Below are positions 34,097 through 42,870 of a DNA stretch of 64,000 nt, piece by piece. The notes beneath the pieces are model-generated. The model had not been told where the DNA came from, did not search any database, and saw nothing but the letters and a program-made list of their open reading frames with translations. Made by a program: the position numbers and the translations under genes. Each line of letters starts with the position of its first letter. Position 1 is the stretch's first letter. Origin of the DNA: Saccharothrix violaceirubra (GTDB taxonomy: Bacteria; Actinomycetota; Actinomycetes; Mycobacteriales; Pseudonocardiaceae); NCBI RefSeq assembly GCF_014203755.1, contig NZ_JACHJS010000001.1:4774001-4838000 (forward strand), read 5' to 3'.

Positions 34097-35122
34097 ATGT
34101 CACGTGATCTCAGCGATCCCGCGTACGGTCCGCACGCGATGCAGGTCCTGCTCGACGAAGTCCTGGCCGCCCTGCCCGGCGAGGTCCGGGTGGTCCGCGA
34201 CCACCCCGAGGTGTCCGTCGACGACAACTACACCCGGCTCGGCTACCCGCCGGACGCGATCACCCGCGACGCCCGGTACACCCGCTACACCACGCCCGGA
34301 CGCATGCTGCGCAGCCACACGACCGCGATGGTGCCGCCCGCGTTGCGCCTGCTTTCCCGGGATGACTGGGCGGACGTCACGCTCGCGTGCGCCGGCATGG
34401 TGTTCCGGCGGGACGTGATCGACCGGGTGCACTCCGGGACGCCCCACCAACTCGACCTGTGGCGGATCACGCGCACCCGCCACGACCTGCTGTCCTGGGT
34501 GGACACCGTGCTGGGCGCGGCGGTGCCGGGCCTGGAGTACCGCACGGTGCCCGCCACGCACCCGTACACGACGTCCGGGATCCAGGTGGACGTGCGGGTC
34601 GACGGGCAGTGGCTGGAGGTGGGCGAGGGTGGTGCAGCGGCTGCGGCCGTGCTGCGCGGTGCGTGGCTGCCGGAAAACGCGCACGGACTGGCGTTCGGGC
34701 TCGGGCTCGACCGGTTGTTGATGCTGCGCAAGGGCGTGCCCGACATCCGGTTGCTGTCGTCCACCGAGCCCCGGGTCGCCGCGCAGATGCTCGACCTCGC
34801 ACCGTACCGGGCCGTGTCGCGGCATCCGGCCGTGGTGCGCGACGTCTCCGTGGCCGTCGATCCCGGGCACGACGGCGAGACCCTGGGTGACGTGGTGCGG
34901 GCCGCGGCGGGCGACCTCGTGGAGGAGGTGACCGTGCTGTCGCGGACGCCGGTGGCGGAGCTGCCCGCGGTGGCCGTGGCGCGGTTGGGCGCGAAAACGG
35001 GTCAGCAGAACGTGCTGTTGCGCCTGCTGCTGCGGCACCCGACCCGGACTTTGACCGACGCGGAGGCCAACCGGGCCCGGGACGCCGTCTACGCGGCGAT
35101 TGTTGAACGATCCAGTCATTGA
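34097..35122 (+). CDS. PheS-related ligase of unknown substrate (SrmL-type)
   Basis: 341 residues from ATG 34097. It has the class II aminoacyl-tRNA synthetase core of phenylalanyl-tRNA synthetase alpha: RYTTPGRMLRSHTTAMVPPA (motif 2-like), THPYTTSGIQVDVRVDGQWL, EVGEGGAAAAAVL and LAFGLGLDRLLMLRKGVPDI (motif 3). A C-terminal domain like the PheT anticodon-binding fold follows (RHPAVVRDVSVAVDPGHDGE). The tRNA-binding N-terminus of true PheS is missing. NCBI calls this group PheS-related mystery ligase SrmL; I am recalling that name. It probably activates an amino acid for transfer to a small molecule or protein. Expression is likely controlled by the leader peptide. Confidence 0.85.
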   Translation: MSRDLSDPAYGPHAMQVLLDEVLAALPGEVRVVRDHPEVSVDDNYTRLGYPPDAITRDARYTRYTTPGRMLRSHTTAMVPPALRLLSRDDWADVTLACAGMVFRRDVIDRVHSGTPHQLDLWRITRTRHDLLSWVDTVLGAAVPGLEYRTVPATHPYTTSGIQVDVRVDGQWLEVGEGGAAAAAVLRGAWLPENAHGLAFGLGLDRLLMLRKGVPDIRLLSSTEPRVAAQMLDLAPYRAVSRHPAVVRDVSVAVDPGHDGETLGDVVRAAAGDLVEEVTVLSRTPVAELPAVAVARLGAKTGQQNVLLRLLLRHPTRTLTDAEANRARDAVYAAIVERSSH

Positions 35123-35129
35123 ACAATCG
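35097..35129. promoter_or_regulatory. Inverted repeat across the end of the PheS-like gene
   Basis: Perfect 8-bp inverted repeat cgattgtt / aacaatcg with 17 nt between, containing the stop codon. It is AT-rich for this genome, so it may be an operator for the downstream thioredoxin gene rather than a terminator. Confidence 0.4.
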
Positions 35130-35239
35130 CACCCGTCGGCCGCGGGATTGTCAGGGACCCCGGCTGCGGGGAATCTTCTCGGTAACGGAATCGTTGTAGG
35201 CGGTGACCGGAGCCGATCCCGGCGTGACGAGGAGGACCG

Positions 35240-35608
35240 ATGGCCACGGTTGAGCTGACCGCGGAGAACTTCGACGAGGTGATCGGCGGGTCCGACCTGG
35301 TGCTGGTCGACTTCTGGGCGTCCTGGTGCGGTCCGTGCCGCCAGTTCGCGCCGGTGTTCGAGAAGTCCGCGCAGAAGCACGACGACATCGTGTTCGGCAA
35401 GGTCGACACCGAGGCACAGCAGCAACTGGCCGCCGCGTTCCAGATCCGCTCGATCCCGACGCTGATGATCGTGCGCGACGGCGTCGTGCTCTACGCGCAG
35501 CCGGGCGCCCTGCCCGAGACCGCGCTGGAGGACCTGATCGAGCAGGCCCGCCAGGTGGACATGGAGAAGATCCGCAAGGAAGTGGCCGAGGCAGAGCGGC
35601 AGGGCTGA
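35240..35608 (+). CDS. trxA: Thioredoxin
   Basis: 122 residues from ATG 35240, with ribosome binding site GAGGAGGA. The active site WCGPC has Cys30 and Cys33. The cis-proline motif is RSIPTLMIVRDG. It should be a cytosolic disulfide reductase using thioredoxin reductase. The C-terminal 15 residues (DMEKIRKEVAEAERQG) extend beyond the standard fold, as in several actinobacterial thioredoxins. No reductase gene is adjacent. The symbol is a best guess, since actinomycetes have several thioredoxin genes. Confidence 0.93.
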   Translation: MATVELTAENFDEVIGGSDLVLVDFWASWCGPCRQFAPVFEKSAQKHDDIVFGKVDTEAQQQLAAAFQIRSIPTLMIVRDGVVLYAQPGALPETALEDLIEQARQVDMEKIRKEVAEAERQG

Positions 35609-35620
35609 CCGGGGACGGGG

Positions 35621-35651
35621 GCCGGGCACCGGGTCAGGACCGGTGCCCGGC
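35621..35651 (+). terminator. Terminator after thioredoxin
   Basis: Perfect 12-bp stem gccgggcaccgg / ccggtgcccggc, 7-nt loop, followed by cctttgt. Confidence 0.85.
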
Positions 35652-35734
35652 CCTTTGTCGTCCGTACTCCGATCGTGTGGGCGTACACCGTGACCCGAGT
35701 GGGTAGTCGGTGACGGAGACGAGAGGAGACGGCC

Positions 35735-36130
35735 ATGACCCGCGTTCAGGAGGCGTCGACCGCCGAACTGGTCGGCCGACTGTCCGAACAGGTGAGTCGG
35801 CTCGCGCGCGAGGAGATGCGCCTGGCGGTCGCCGAGATCAAGGAGAAGGGCCGCCACGTCGGCATCGGCGCGGGCCTGCTCGGCGGTGCCGGTGTGCTCG
35901 CCTGGTTCGGCGTCGGCACGCTGATCGCGGCGCTGGTGCTGACCCTGGCACTGGCGATGCCCGCGTGGTCGGCCGCGTTCGTGGTCACCGTCGCGGTGTT
36001 CGCCGTCGCCGGGGTGCTGGCGCTGATCGGTCGGCGGCAGATCGCGCGCGGCACTCCTCCCGTTCCCGAAGAGGCCATCGAAAGCATGAAGGCGGACATC
36101 TCCACTGTGAGCGAGAGGGCGCACCGATGA
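35735..36130 (+). CDS. Phage-holin-III-like membrane protein (actinobacterial)
   Basis: 131 residues from ATG 35735. An amphipathic N-terminal helix (ELVGRLSEQVSRLAREEMRL, AVAEIKEKGRHVG) leads into two transmembrane helices (IGAGLLGGAGVLAWFGVGTL and WSAAFVVTVAVFAVAGVLAL) and a basic tail. It matches the DUF1469/phage holin family superfamily, whose cellular members are stress-induced envelope proteins. The gene starts an operon with the DUF3618 and DUF4235 genes, all overlapping by four bases. Confidence 0.82.
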   Translation: MTRVQEASTAELVGRLSEQVSRLAREEMRLAVAEIKEKGRHVGIGAGLLGGAGVLAWFGVGTLIAALVLTLALAMPAWSAAFVVTVAVFAVAGVLALIGRRQIARGTPPVPEEAIESMKADISTVSERAHR

Positions 36131-36588
36131 GCGACGTGCCGAACGACCCCGACGCGTTGCGCGCGGACATCGAACAGACCAGGCGCGACCTGGGCGACAC
36201 GGTCGAACAGCTCGCGCACAAGGCCGACGTGCCCGGGCGCGTGAAGGACTCCGTGCACGACGGCGTCGAAGCCGTCAGGGACACGGCAGCCGAGGTGGCC
36301 GACCGCACCGGCGACCTGGCCGGCCAGGTCGCCGACACGACCCGCGAGGTCGCCGGCCAGGTGGAAGACCGGGCAAGCCGGCTCGCGGACCAGGTCGGCG
36401 AGACCGCTCACGTCGTGGTCGACCGCACGCAGCAGATCGCCGGCGAGATCGCGGACCGGGCCGTCCGCGCGGTCGAGTCCCTGCCCCCGACGGTGCGGGA
36501 GCGGGCCCGGCAACCGGTGGTCCTGGCCGCCGCGGGCGCGGTCGTGCTGATCGCCGTGGTGTGGCTGGTGCGCGGGAGGCGCTCGTGA
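36127..36588 (+). CDS. DUF3618 protein with long amphipathic coil and TM helix
   Basis: 153 residues from ATG 36127. The N-terminal DUF3618 motif is ALRADIEQTRRDLGDTVEQL, AHKADVPGRVKDSV. Residues 35-120 form an 11-residue-period helix with repeated ADRTGDLAGQVADTTREVAG and DRASRLADQVGET-type segments, like LEA or apolipoprotein helices. A C-terminal transmembrane helix follows (PVVLAAAGAVVLIAVVWLVR). Probably a membrane-anchored helix acting in envelope stress; the exact role is unknown. Confidence 0.82.
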   Translation: MSDVPNDPDALRADIEQTRRDLGDTVEQLAHKADVPGRVKDSVHDGVEAVRDTAAEVADRTGDLAGQVADTTREVAGQVEDRASRLADQVGETAHVVVDRTQQIAGEIADRAVRAVESLPPTVRERARQPVVLAAAGAVVLIAVVWLVRGRRS

Positions 36589-36863
36589 GCAAGCTGCTCT
36601 ACCGACCCCTCGGCCTGGCGTTCGGGCTGCTCGGCGGGTTCCTCGCGGGCAAGGTCTTCGACCGGCTGTGGAAGCTGGTCAGCGGCGACCGCGTGGCACC
36701 GACGCCGACCCAGAAGGACCGGGGCTGGGGCGAGATCCTCCTGGCCGCCGCCCTCCAGGGCGCGGTGTTCGGCCTGGTGCGCGCGGCGATCGACCGCGCG
36801 GGCGCCATCGGCTACGACAAGCTGACCGGCGAGTGGCCCGGCGACACGCAGGACGTCGACTAG
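36585..36863 (+). CDS. DUF4235 small membrane protein
   Basis: 92 residues from GTG 36585, overlapping the DUF3618 stop. Motifs: LLYRPLGLAFGLLGGFLAGK, VFDRLWKLVSGDRVAPTPTQ, GWGEILLAAALQGAVFGLVR. Two short hydrophobic segments and a conserved Lys-Asp region are typical of DUF4235. It is the last gene of the three-gene operon. An imperfect hairpin lies in the 45 nt between it and the convergent enoyl-CoA hydratase gene. Confidence 0.85.
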   Translation: MSKLLYRPLGLAFGLLGGFLAGKVFDRLWKLVSGDRVAPTPTQKDRGWGEILLAAALQGAVFGLVRAAIDRAGAIGYDKLTGEWPGDTQDVD

Positions 36864-36908
36864 GTCGCTTGGCGGCCCGGGCCACGACGGTCGGGCCCGC
36901 CGGCGGCC

Positions 36909-37889
36909 TCAGGCCGGTTCGTCGACGTCGCCCGCCCGCCGACGCCGCTCCTTCTCGTCGTCCTCCAGGAACTGTTCGGGGTCCACGTCGAGATCCGGTG
37001 GTTCCGGGGTCCCGGGCGCGTACGGCGGGTCGGGATTGATCGGGTGTGCCCCGGGCTGGGTCGTCTCGGACTGGGCCGTTTCGGACTGGGTCGTCTCGGA
37101 CTGGGTCATGTCGACCTGGTACCCGGCGGCGGCCTCCGGGAACCGGGGCGGGCGCTTTTCCAGGAACGCGGCCACGCCCTCCGCGTAGTCGGCGCTGTGC
37201 GCGGCCTCCTCGTAGAGCGCGCGCACCCCGTCGTCCTCCCGCCCGCCCTCGGCGATCAGGTCGACGATCGTCCGCGCCCCGCGCACGCTGACCCACGACC
37301 GTGAGGCGATGACCTCGGCCAACTCCTTGGCCCGCACGCGGACGTCGTCGTGCACCTCGTTGACCAGGCCGATCCGCAGCGCCGTCGCCGCGTCCAGCAG
37401 CTCCGCGCCGTACAGGATCTGCTTGGTCCACGCCGGGCCGACCAGGTCGACGAGCCGCTTCGTCGACGCGAACCCGTAGACGATCCCCAACTTCGCCGGG
37501 GTGATGCCGAACCGCGCGTCCGACGCCGCGATCCGCAGGTCGCAGGCGACCGCGAGCTGGCACCCGCCGCCGACGCAGAACCCGTCCACCGCGGCGATCG
37601 TCGGCTTGCCCACGCCCGCCAGCGCCCGTTCACCCGCCGCGACGGCCTCGCTGTAGCGGGCGACGCCGGCCGCACCCGCCCGCAGCTCCCGGAACTCGCC
37701 GATGTCCGCGCCCGCCGAGAAGTGCTCCCCGCCCCGCACGACGAGCACGCGCACGCCGTCGTCGGCCCGCACCCGGTCCATCAGCCCCGGCAACGACGAC
37801 CACATCCCGAACGAGATCGCGTTCCGCTTGGCGGGCCGGTCGATGGTCAGCTCCGCGACCGGTCCCCTGAGGTCGAGCCTGAACGTCAC
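36909..37889 (-). CDS. Enoyl-CoA hydratase/isomerase with unusual charged tail
   Basis: 326 residues from GTG 37889, chosen because the family starts close to FRLDLRGPVAELTIDRP; the longer frame reads into repeat D. The crotonase motifs are SAGADIGEFRELRAG (oxyanion loop) and IAAVDGFCVGGGCQLAVACD. The usual second catalytic glutamate region is GITPAKLGIVYGFAS. The domain is complete at about residue 264. The last 60 residues are a linker of TQSET-type repeats, followed by Pro-rich and acidic/basic parts (DLDVDPEQFLEDDEKERRRR). This tail is not part of normal crotonases. A short separate ORF fused in frame is an alternative. The reaction is probably hydration of an unsaturated acyl-CoA. Confidence 0.85.
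   Translation of the reverse strand: MTFRLDLRGPVAELTIDRPAKRNAISFGMWSSLPGLMDRVRADDGVRVLVVRGGEHFSAGADIGEFRELRAGAAGVARYSEAVAAGERALAGVGKPTIAAVDGFCVGGGCQLAVACDLRIAASDARFGITPAKLGIVYGFASTKRLVDLVGPAWTKQILYGAELLDAATALRIGLVNEVHDDVRVRAKELAEVIASRSWVSVRGARTIVDLIAEGGREDDGVRALYEEAAHSADYAEGVAAFLEKRPPRFPEAAAGYQVDMTQSETTQSETAQSETTQPGAHPINPDPPYAPGTPEPPDLDVDPEQFLEDDEKERRRRAGDVDEPA
37056..37115. repeat. 15-nt tandem repeat in the hydratase tail
   Basis: Four tandem copies of a 15-nt unit (ctgggtcgtctcgga and variants), encoding a five-residue TQSET-like repeat in the tail of the hydratase. It is prone to length change. Confidence 0.85.
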
Positions 37890-37916
37890 GCCCGCAGCGT
37901 ATCGCCCCGCCACCCC

Positions 37917-37961
37917 CGCGAGTCCTCCGCTCGGACACCCCGAAATACGCACTCGGGCACC
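37917..37961. repeat. Dispersed modular repeat, locus D (one arm)
   Basis: Reads CGCGAGTCCTCCGCTC, then one unit (ggacaccccgaaatacgc + actc) and the stub gggcacc. It lies 28 nt upstream of the hydratase start and 33 nt from the lipase stop, so it is intergenic between two leftward genes. Orientation is outward, away from the hydratase. Confidence 0.9.
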
Positions 37962-37994
37962 TTCGATCAGGTGAACACCGCCCACAATGGACCC

Positions 37995-38735
37995 TCAGCG
38001 GGGATACATCCCGGCCAACCCGGCGGGCGGCACGAACGGCCGCCACCCGCCTGCCGGCTGGGCCAGGCGGTCGGCCACGGCCCACAGCACGGCGGGGTTG
38101 TGCGCGTAGCCGAGGTGGCTGCACACCACCTCCACGCTCTCGCCGTGCCCGCCCGGCTCCTCACGGCACGACCGCCACGGCACGATCCCGTCCGACTTCG
38201 AGTACAGCGACGTCGCCGGCACCGGGAACGGCGGCCGACCCGCCTCGGCCGGCGGCGGAGCCACGACGGCCGACGACAGCCTGGCGAGGAAGCGGTACAG
38301 CGGGTTCACGCGGGTGTCCCGCAGGTCCGTCAACCGGTACGGGCTGCCCAGCGTCACGACCTGGCGCACCAGCTCGGGGCGTTCCCGGGCGAGTTCGCGG
38401 GCGAAGATCCCGCCGAGGCTCCAGCCCACGAGGCTGACCGGCGCCCGTGCCGCCAACCGGCCGAGCAGCTCGCGCATCCCACGCAACGCCGGCTCCGACG
38501 GCCCCAGGTTCCAGCCCAGGCCCCAGCCGTGCACGTCGTACCCGAGGCCGACCAGGAACCTGCGCAGCACGGTCGTCGTCAGGTCCGTGCCGGCCAGGCC
38601 GGGCAGCACGAGCACCGTGTGGCCGTCGCCGGTGGGCGCGGACCGCAGCAGGGCGCGGGTCGTGGCGAACCTGCCGAGGTCCACCACCGCGCGCGTCGGC
38701 TCGGTGAGGTACCAGATCAGGTGCGGCGCGGTCAT
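37995..38735 (-). CDS. Alpha/beta hydrolase (esterase/lipase-like)
   Basis: 246 residues from ATG 38735. The nucleophile elbow is VSLVGWSLGGIFA (Ser106). A C-terminal acid/base pair is seen in TSLYSKSDGIVPW (Asp) and VCSHLGYAHNPAVLW (His), close to the expected spacing. A GLAGTDLTT loop near residue 46 could form the oxyanion hole. It resembles the esterase/lipase group of secreted or cytosolic triacylglycerol enzymes, but no signal peptide is visible. The substrate is unknown. About 280 nt separate it from the divergent ROK gene. Confidence 0.85.
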   Translation of the reverse strand: MTAPHLIWYLTEPTRAVVDLGRFATTRALLRSAPTGDGHTVLVLPGLAGTDLTTTVLRRFLVGLGYDVHGWGLGWNLGPSEPALRGMRELLGRLAARAPVSLVGWSLGGIFARELARERPELVRQVVTLGSPYRLTDLRDTRVNPLYRFLARLSSAVVAPPPAEAGRPPFPVPATSLYSKSDGIVPWRSCREEPGGHGESVEVVCSHLGYAHNPAVLWAVADRLAQPAGGWRPFVPPAGLAGMYPR

Positions 38736-39014
38736 GGCGTTCACCCCGCTCCACGTCGAGCGTGTGGGACTCCTCCATGATGTGCCCGGCCGGGTGAAAC
38801 CGCCAGCATCCCCGCGCCGGCGCGGTCGCGGAAGCACGTCCCACATCCTGGGGGCACTTGGCCGCCCGCCGGGCGGGTGCCAGCATCGGATCCCGTGTCG
38901 TCCCAGGCAAGCGGGCTCAGCACGCGCCGCCACGTCGATCTCCGACGGCAGGCGGGCGCGCTCTGCACGTCGTGCCCGTGAACCGTCCACACCGGACCGT
39001 CCGAAGGGACCGCG

Positions 39015-40160
39015 ATGTCTCGGCCACGTCGAGCGACGACCGCCTCCACCGTCCTGCGTTCGGTGCTGGACAACGGACCCGTCGCGCGCAGCACCATCGC
39101 CCGCCTCACCGGGCTCAGCGCCGCCGCCGTGACCCGGCAGTACGCCGAACTCGCCGACCTCGGTCTGTTACGCGAGGTCGCCGAGCCCCGGGTGCCGCGC
39201 GCGACGGTCGGCCGTCCGCACGTGCCCGTGGACATCGACATCGACCGGTTCGTCTGCTACGGCCTGCACATCGCCTACACGCACGTGACGTTGGCGTTGG
39301 TCGACCTGCGCGGCCGGGTGTTGCGCCAGGAGTGCGTGCCCCACGAGGGCACGTCGCCCGAGGCCGTGCTCGGCGGCGTGCTGCGGCGGTTCCCGCTGTT
39401 CCGGGAGCGGTGCGCCGACGGCCGCACGCCGCTGGGGTTCGGCGTGGCCACCGGAGGTCGGGTCGACCCCGAACGCGGCGTGGTCGTGCGGCACAGCCAG
39501 CTCGACTGGCGGGACGTGCCGGTGCGCGACGCGTTGCGACCGCTCGGCCTGCCCGTGCACGTGGAGAACCACACCCGCGCGTTGGCGCGGGCCGAACGGC
39601 TCTTCGGCGACCACGGCGACCGCAGCAGTCTCGTGCACCTGTTCGTGGGCAACGTCGTGGACGCGTCGATCGTGACCGGCGGCAGCGTGCACCAGGGACC
39701 GGGGTCGGCGGCCGGGGAGCTGGCGCACCTGCGGTTGGACGGCAGCACGGCCGAGTGCCCGTGCGGGCGGCGCGGCTGCCTCCAGGCCACGGTGTCCGAC
39801 CGCGCGGTCGCCGAGCGGGCGGTCCGGGCCGGGCTCATCCCCGAGCCGTCCCTGCCGACGTTGATCGACCTGGCGATCGCGGGCGACCCGCGGGCGGTGG
39901 ACCTGCTGCTCGACCGGGCCCGGCACGTGGGGCGGGCGGCCGGGCTGCTGCTGGACCTGATCAACCCCGAGGTGCTCGTGCTGACGGAGGCGGGCTCGAT
40001 CGTCCTGCCGGACGAGTGCCTCGCCGAGGTGCGCCGGCAGGTCGGGGACCGGGCGGGGTCCGTGGTGGCGACGAGTTTCGGGCCCGACGTGCTCGCGGTG
40101 GCCGGCGGGTCGGTGGTGCTCGACGCGGTCTACGGCAGCCCGCACGAGCTGTGCGCGTGA
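39015..40160 (+). CDS. ROK-family transcriptional regulator, second copy
   Basis: 381 residues from ATG 39015. It has an N-terminal winged helix (SVLDNGPVARSTIARLTGLS, AAAVTRQYAELADLGLLREV), the ROK domain with GVATGGRVDPERGVVVRHSQ, the zinc motif AECPCGRRGCLQ and NPEVLVLTEAGSI. It is divergent from the esterase gene and a candidate controller of it or of sugar genes elsewhere. It differs from the first ROK protein in the window enough to be a separate paralogue rather than a recent copy. Confidence 0.9.
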   Translation: MSRPRRATTASTVLRSVLDNGPVARSTIARLTGLSAAAVTRQYAELADLGLLREVAEPRVPRATVGRPHVPVDIDIDRFVCYGLHIAYTHVTLALVDLRGRVLRQECVPHEGTSPEAVLGGVLRRFPLFRERCADGRTPLGFGVATGGRVDPERGVVVRHSQLDWRDVPVRDALRPLGLPVHVENHTRALARAERLFGDHGDRSSLVHLFVGNVVDASIVTGGSVHQGPGSAAGELAHLRLDGSTAECPCGRRGCLQATVSDRAVAERAVRAGLIPEPSLPTLIDLAIAGDPRAVDLLLDRARHVGRAAGLLLDLINPEVLVLTEAGSIVLPDECLAEVRRQVGDRAGSVVATSFGPDVLAVAGGSVVLDAVYGSPHELCA

Positions 40161-40181
40161 CGCGGTGATCACTCGAATGGA

Positions 40182-40226
40182 GGTGTCCGAGCGCGTGTTC
40201 CGGGGTGCCCGAGCGGAGGACTCGCG
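40182..40226. repeat. Dispersed modular repeat, locus E (one arm)
   Basis: On the minus strand it reads CGCGAGTCCTCCGCTC, then one unit (gggcaccccggaacacgc + gctc) and the stub ggacacc. It lies 21 nt after the ROK stop and 57 nt before the tex start, so the tex promoter region overlaps it or lies just beyond it. Confidence 0.9.
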
Positions 40227-40283
40227 CGTTCGGGTGACCCGGTGGCGGGTCGGGGGCGTGCGGCGGCACGGCACAATGCCGGG

Positions 40284-42635
40284 GTGACCACAGCCATTCA
40301 CCAGAGGATCGCCGGCGAGTTGGGCGTGCGGGACGGCCAGGTCGCCGCCGCCGTCGACCTGCTCGACGGTGGGGCCACCGTGCCGTTCATCGCCCGCTAC
40401 CGCAAGGAGGCCACCGGGGCGCTGGACGACGCGCAACTGCGCACCCTGGAAGAGCGGCTCGGCTACCTGCGCGAACTCGAGGACCGGCGCGCGGCCGTGC
40501 TGGAGTCCATCCGCTCGCAGGGCAAGCTCGACGACGCGCTGGAGGCGAGCATCCTCGCCGCCGACTCCAAGGCCCGGCTCGAAGACCTTTACCTGCCGTA
40601 CAAGCCCAAGCGCCGCACCAAGGCCCAGATCGCCCGCGAGCAGGGCCTCGAACCGCTCGCCGACGCCCTGCTCGCGGATCCGTCCCTGAACCCGCAGGAC
40701 GCCGCCGCCGCGTACGTCACCGAGGAGGTCGCGGACGTCGCCGCGGCCCTCCAGGGCGCGCGGGCCATCCTGGTCGAGCGGTTCGGCGAGGACGGCGACC
40801 TCATCGGCGACCTGCGCGAACGCATGTGGACGCAGGGCCGCGTGGCGAGCAAGGTCCGCGAGGGCAAGGAGGAGGACGGCGCCAAGTTCTCCGACTACTT
40901 CGACTTCTCCGAGCCGTTCACGAAGCTGCCGTCGCACCGCATCCTGGCGTTGCTGCGCGGCGAGAAGGAGGAGGTCCTCGACCTCCAGTTCGACCCCGCC
41001 GACGAGAACGAGCCCACCGCGTACGAGGCGCGCATCGCGTCCCGGTTCGGCGTCGACGACCAGGGGCGACCGGCCGACCGGTGGCTCACGGACACCGTCC
41101 GCTGGGCATGGCGCACGCGCATCCTCGTGCACCTGGGCATCGACCTGCGGTCGCGGCTGCGCCAGTTCGCCGAGGACGAGGCCGTCAAGGTGTTCGCGTC
41201 CAACCTGCGCGACCTGCTGCTCGCCGCGCCCGCCGGCACCCGCGCGACCATGGGCCTCGACCCCGGTTTCCGGACGGGCGTGAAGGTCGCGGTCGTGGAC
41301 GACACGGGCAAGGTCGTCGCCACGGACACGATCCACCCGCACGTCCCCGCGAACCGGTGGGACGAGTCGTTGGCGAAGCTGGGCAAGCTGTGCAAGGCGC
41401 ACGCCGTCGACCTGATCGCGATCGGCAACGGCACGGCGTCGCGCGAGACCGACAAGCTCGCCGCCGACCTGCTCAAGCTCAACCCCGACCTGCGGCTGAC
41501 CAAGGTCGTGGTGTCCGAGGCCGGCGCCTCGGTCTACTCCGCGTCGGCGTTCGCGTCGGCCGAACTGCCCGACCTGGACGTGTCGCTGCGCGGCGCGGTC
41601 TCCATCGCCCGTCGGCTCCAGGACCCGCTCGCCGAACTGGTCAAGATCGACCCGAAGTCGATCGGCGTCGGCCAGTACCAGCACGACCTGGCCGAGGCGA
41701 AGCTGTCGCGGTCGCTGGACGCGGTCGTCGAGGACTGCGTGAACGCGGTCGGCGTCGACCTGAACACCGCGTCGGTGCCGCTGCTGGCCCGGGTCTCGGG
41801 CATCACGACCGGACTCGCGGAGAACATCGTGTCGCACCGCGACGCCAACGGTCCGTTCCGCAGCCGCCGCTCGCTCAAGGACGTGCCCCGCCTGGGCCCG
41901 AAGGCGTTCGAGCAGTGCGCGGGCTTCCTGCGCATCCCGCACGGCGACGACCCGCTCGACGCCTCCTCCGTGCACCCCGAGGCGTACCCGGTGGTGCGGC
42001 GCATGCAGGACCGCGCCGGTGTCGAGCTGATCGGCAACACGACCGCGCTGAAGACGTTGCGGGCACAGGACTTCGTCGACGACAAGTTCGGCGTGCCCAC
42101 GATCACCGACATCCTGCGCGAGCTGGAGAAGCCGGGGCGCGACCCGCGTCCGGCGTTCAAGACGGCCACGTTCGCCGAGGGCGTGGAGAAGATCGGCGAC
42201 CTGAAGCCGGGCATGGTGCTGGAGGGCGTGGTCACGAACGTGGCCGCGTTCGGGGCGTTCGTGGACGTCGGCGTGCACCAGGACGGGCTCGTGCACATCT
42301 CGGCCCTGTCGGACACGTTCGTCAAGGACCCGCGTGACGTGGTCAAGTCCGGTGACGTGGTGCGGGTCAAGGTGTTGGAGGTGGACACGACGCGCAAGCG
42401 CATCGGTCTGACCCTGCGGCTGAACGACGAGCCGGGGCAGGGTCAGGGGAAGAAGGAACAGTCGCGCGGGCCCCGTCAGGACCGGGGCGGGCAACCGGAC
42501 CGCGGTCGGCAGCAGGACCGGGGCCGGCAGGATCGGGGCCGCCGCCAGGACGACCGGGGCGCCCGACGTGAGGCGCCGCCCGCGAACAACGCGATGGCCG
42601 AGGCGTTGCGCCGGGCCGGGCTCGGCGGCTCGTAG
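40284..42635 (+). CDS. tex: Tex-family RNA-binding transcription accessory protein
   Basis: 783 residues from GTG 40284. Order of domains: Tex N-terminal helical domain ([20 protein letters not shown]), YqgF/RNase H-like fold ([20 protein letters not shown]), helix-hairpin-helix ([20 protein letters not shown]), and an S1 domain at about residues 640-715 ([40 protein letters not shown]). The last 65 residues are a Gln/Arg/Asp/Gly-rich tail with RQDRG repeats, specific to some actinomycetes and probably disordered, RNA-contacting. Tex associates with transcribing RNA polymerase and affects RNA stability and toxin gene expression in several bacteria. Confidence 0.95.
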   Translation: MTTAIHQRIAGELGVRDGQVAAAVDLLDGGATVPFIARYRKEATGALDDAQLRTLEERLGYLRELEDRRAAVLESIRSQGKLDDALEASILAADSKARLEDLYLPYKPKRRTKAQIAREQGLEPLADALLADPSLNPQDAAAAYVTEEVADVAAALQGARAILVERFGEDGDLIGDLRERMWTQGRVASKVREGKEEDGAKFSDYFDFSEPFTKLPSHRILALLRGEKEEVLDLQFDPADENEPTAYEARIASRFGVDDQGRPADRWLTDTVRWAWRTRILVHLGIDLRSRLRQFAEDEAVKVFASNLRDLLLAAPAGTRATMGLDPGFRTGVKVAVVDDTGKVVATDTIHPHVPANRWDESLAKLGKLCKAHAVDLIAIGNGTASRETDKLAADLLKLNPDLRLTKVVVSEAGASVYSASAFASAELPDLDVSLRGAVSIARRLQDPLAELVKIDPKSIGVGQYQHDLAEAKLSRSLDAVVEDCVNAVGVDLNTASVPLLARVSGITTGLAENIVSHRDANGPFRSRRSLKDVPRLGPKAFEQCAGFLRIPHGDDPLDASSVHPEAYPVVRRMQDRAGVELIGNTTALKTLRAQDFVDDKFGVPTITDILRELEKPGRDPRPAFKTATFAEGVEKIGDLKPGMVLEGVVTNVAAFGAFVDVGVHQDGLVHISALSDTFVKDPRDVVKSGDVVRVKVLEVDTTRKRIGLTLRLNDEPGQGQGKKEQSRGPRQDRGGQPDRGRQQDRGRQDRGRRQDDRGARREAPPANNAMAEALRRAGLGGS

Positions 42636-42648
42636 CGAGGTGACCGCA

Positions 42649-42684
42649 CGGCGCCATCGGGTTGGTGGGATCGCGATGGCGCCG
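42649..42684 (+). terminator. Hairpin after tex
   Basis: Perfect 11-bp stem cggcgccatcg / cgatggcgccg with a 14-nt loop, 14 nt after the tex stop. Confidence 0.65.
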
Positions 42685-42870
42685 CGCGGGTCGACGCGTA
42701 CGGGCCGACGCCCGTGTCGGCAGCAGGGGCTGGCAGCAGGGTCCCGGCAGCTCCCGCATGCGCGCGGACGCCACTCGCCGAGCGGAGTCGGGTGTCGGCG
42801 GTCCGGTGTCGGGGTGGGTGCGCCGCGATCCGGGTCGGCCGTCAGGCGGCCTGGGTCAGGAGGGAGCGCG

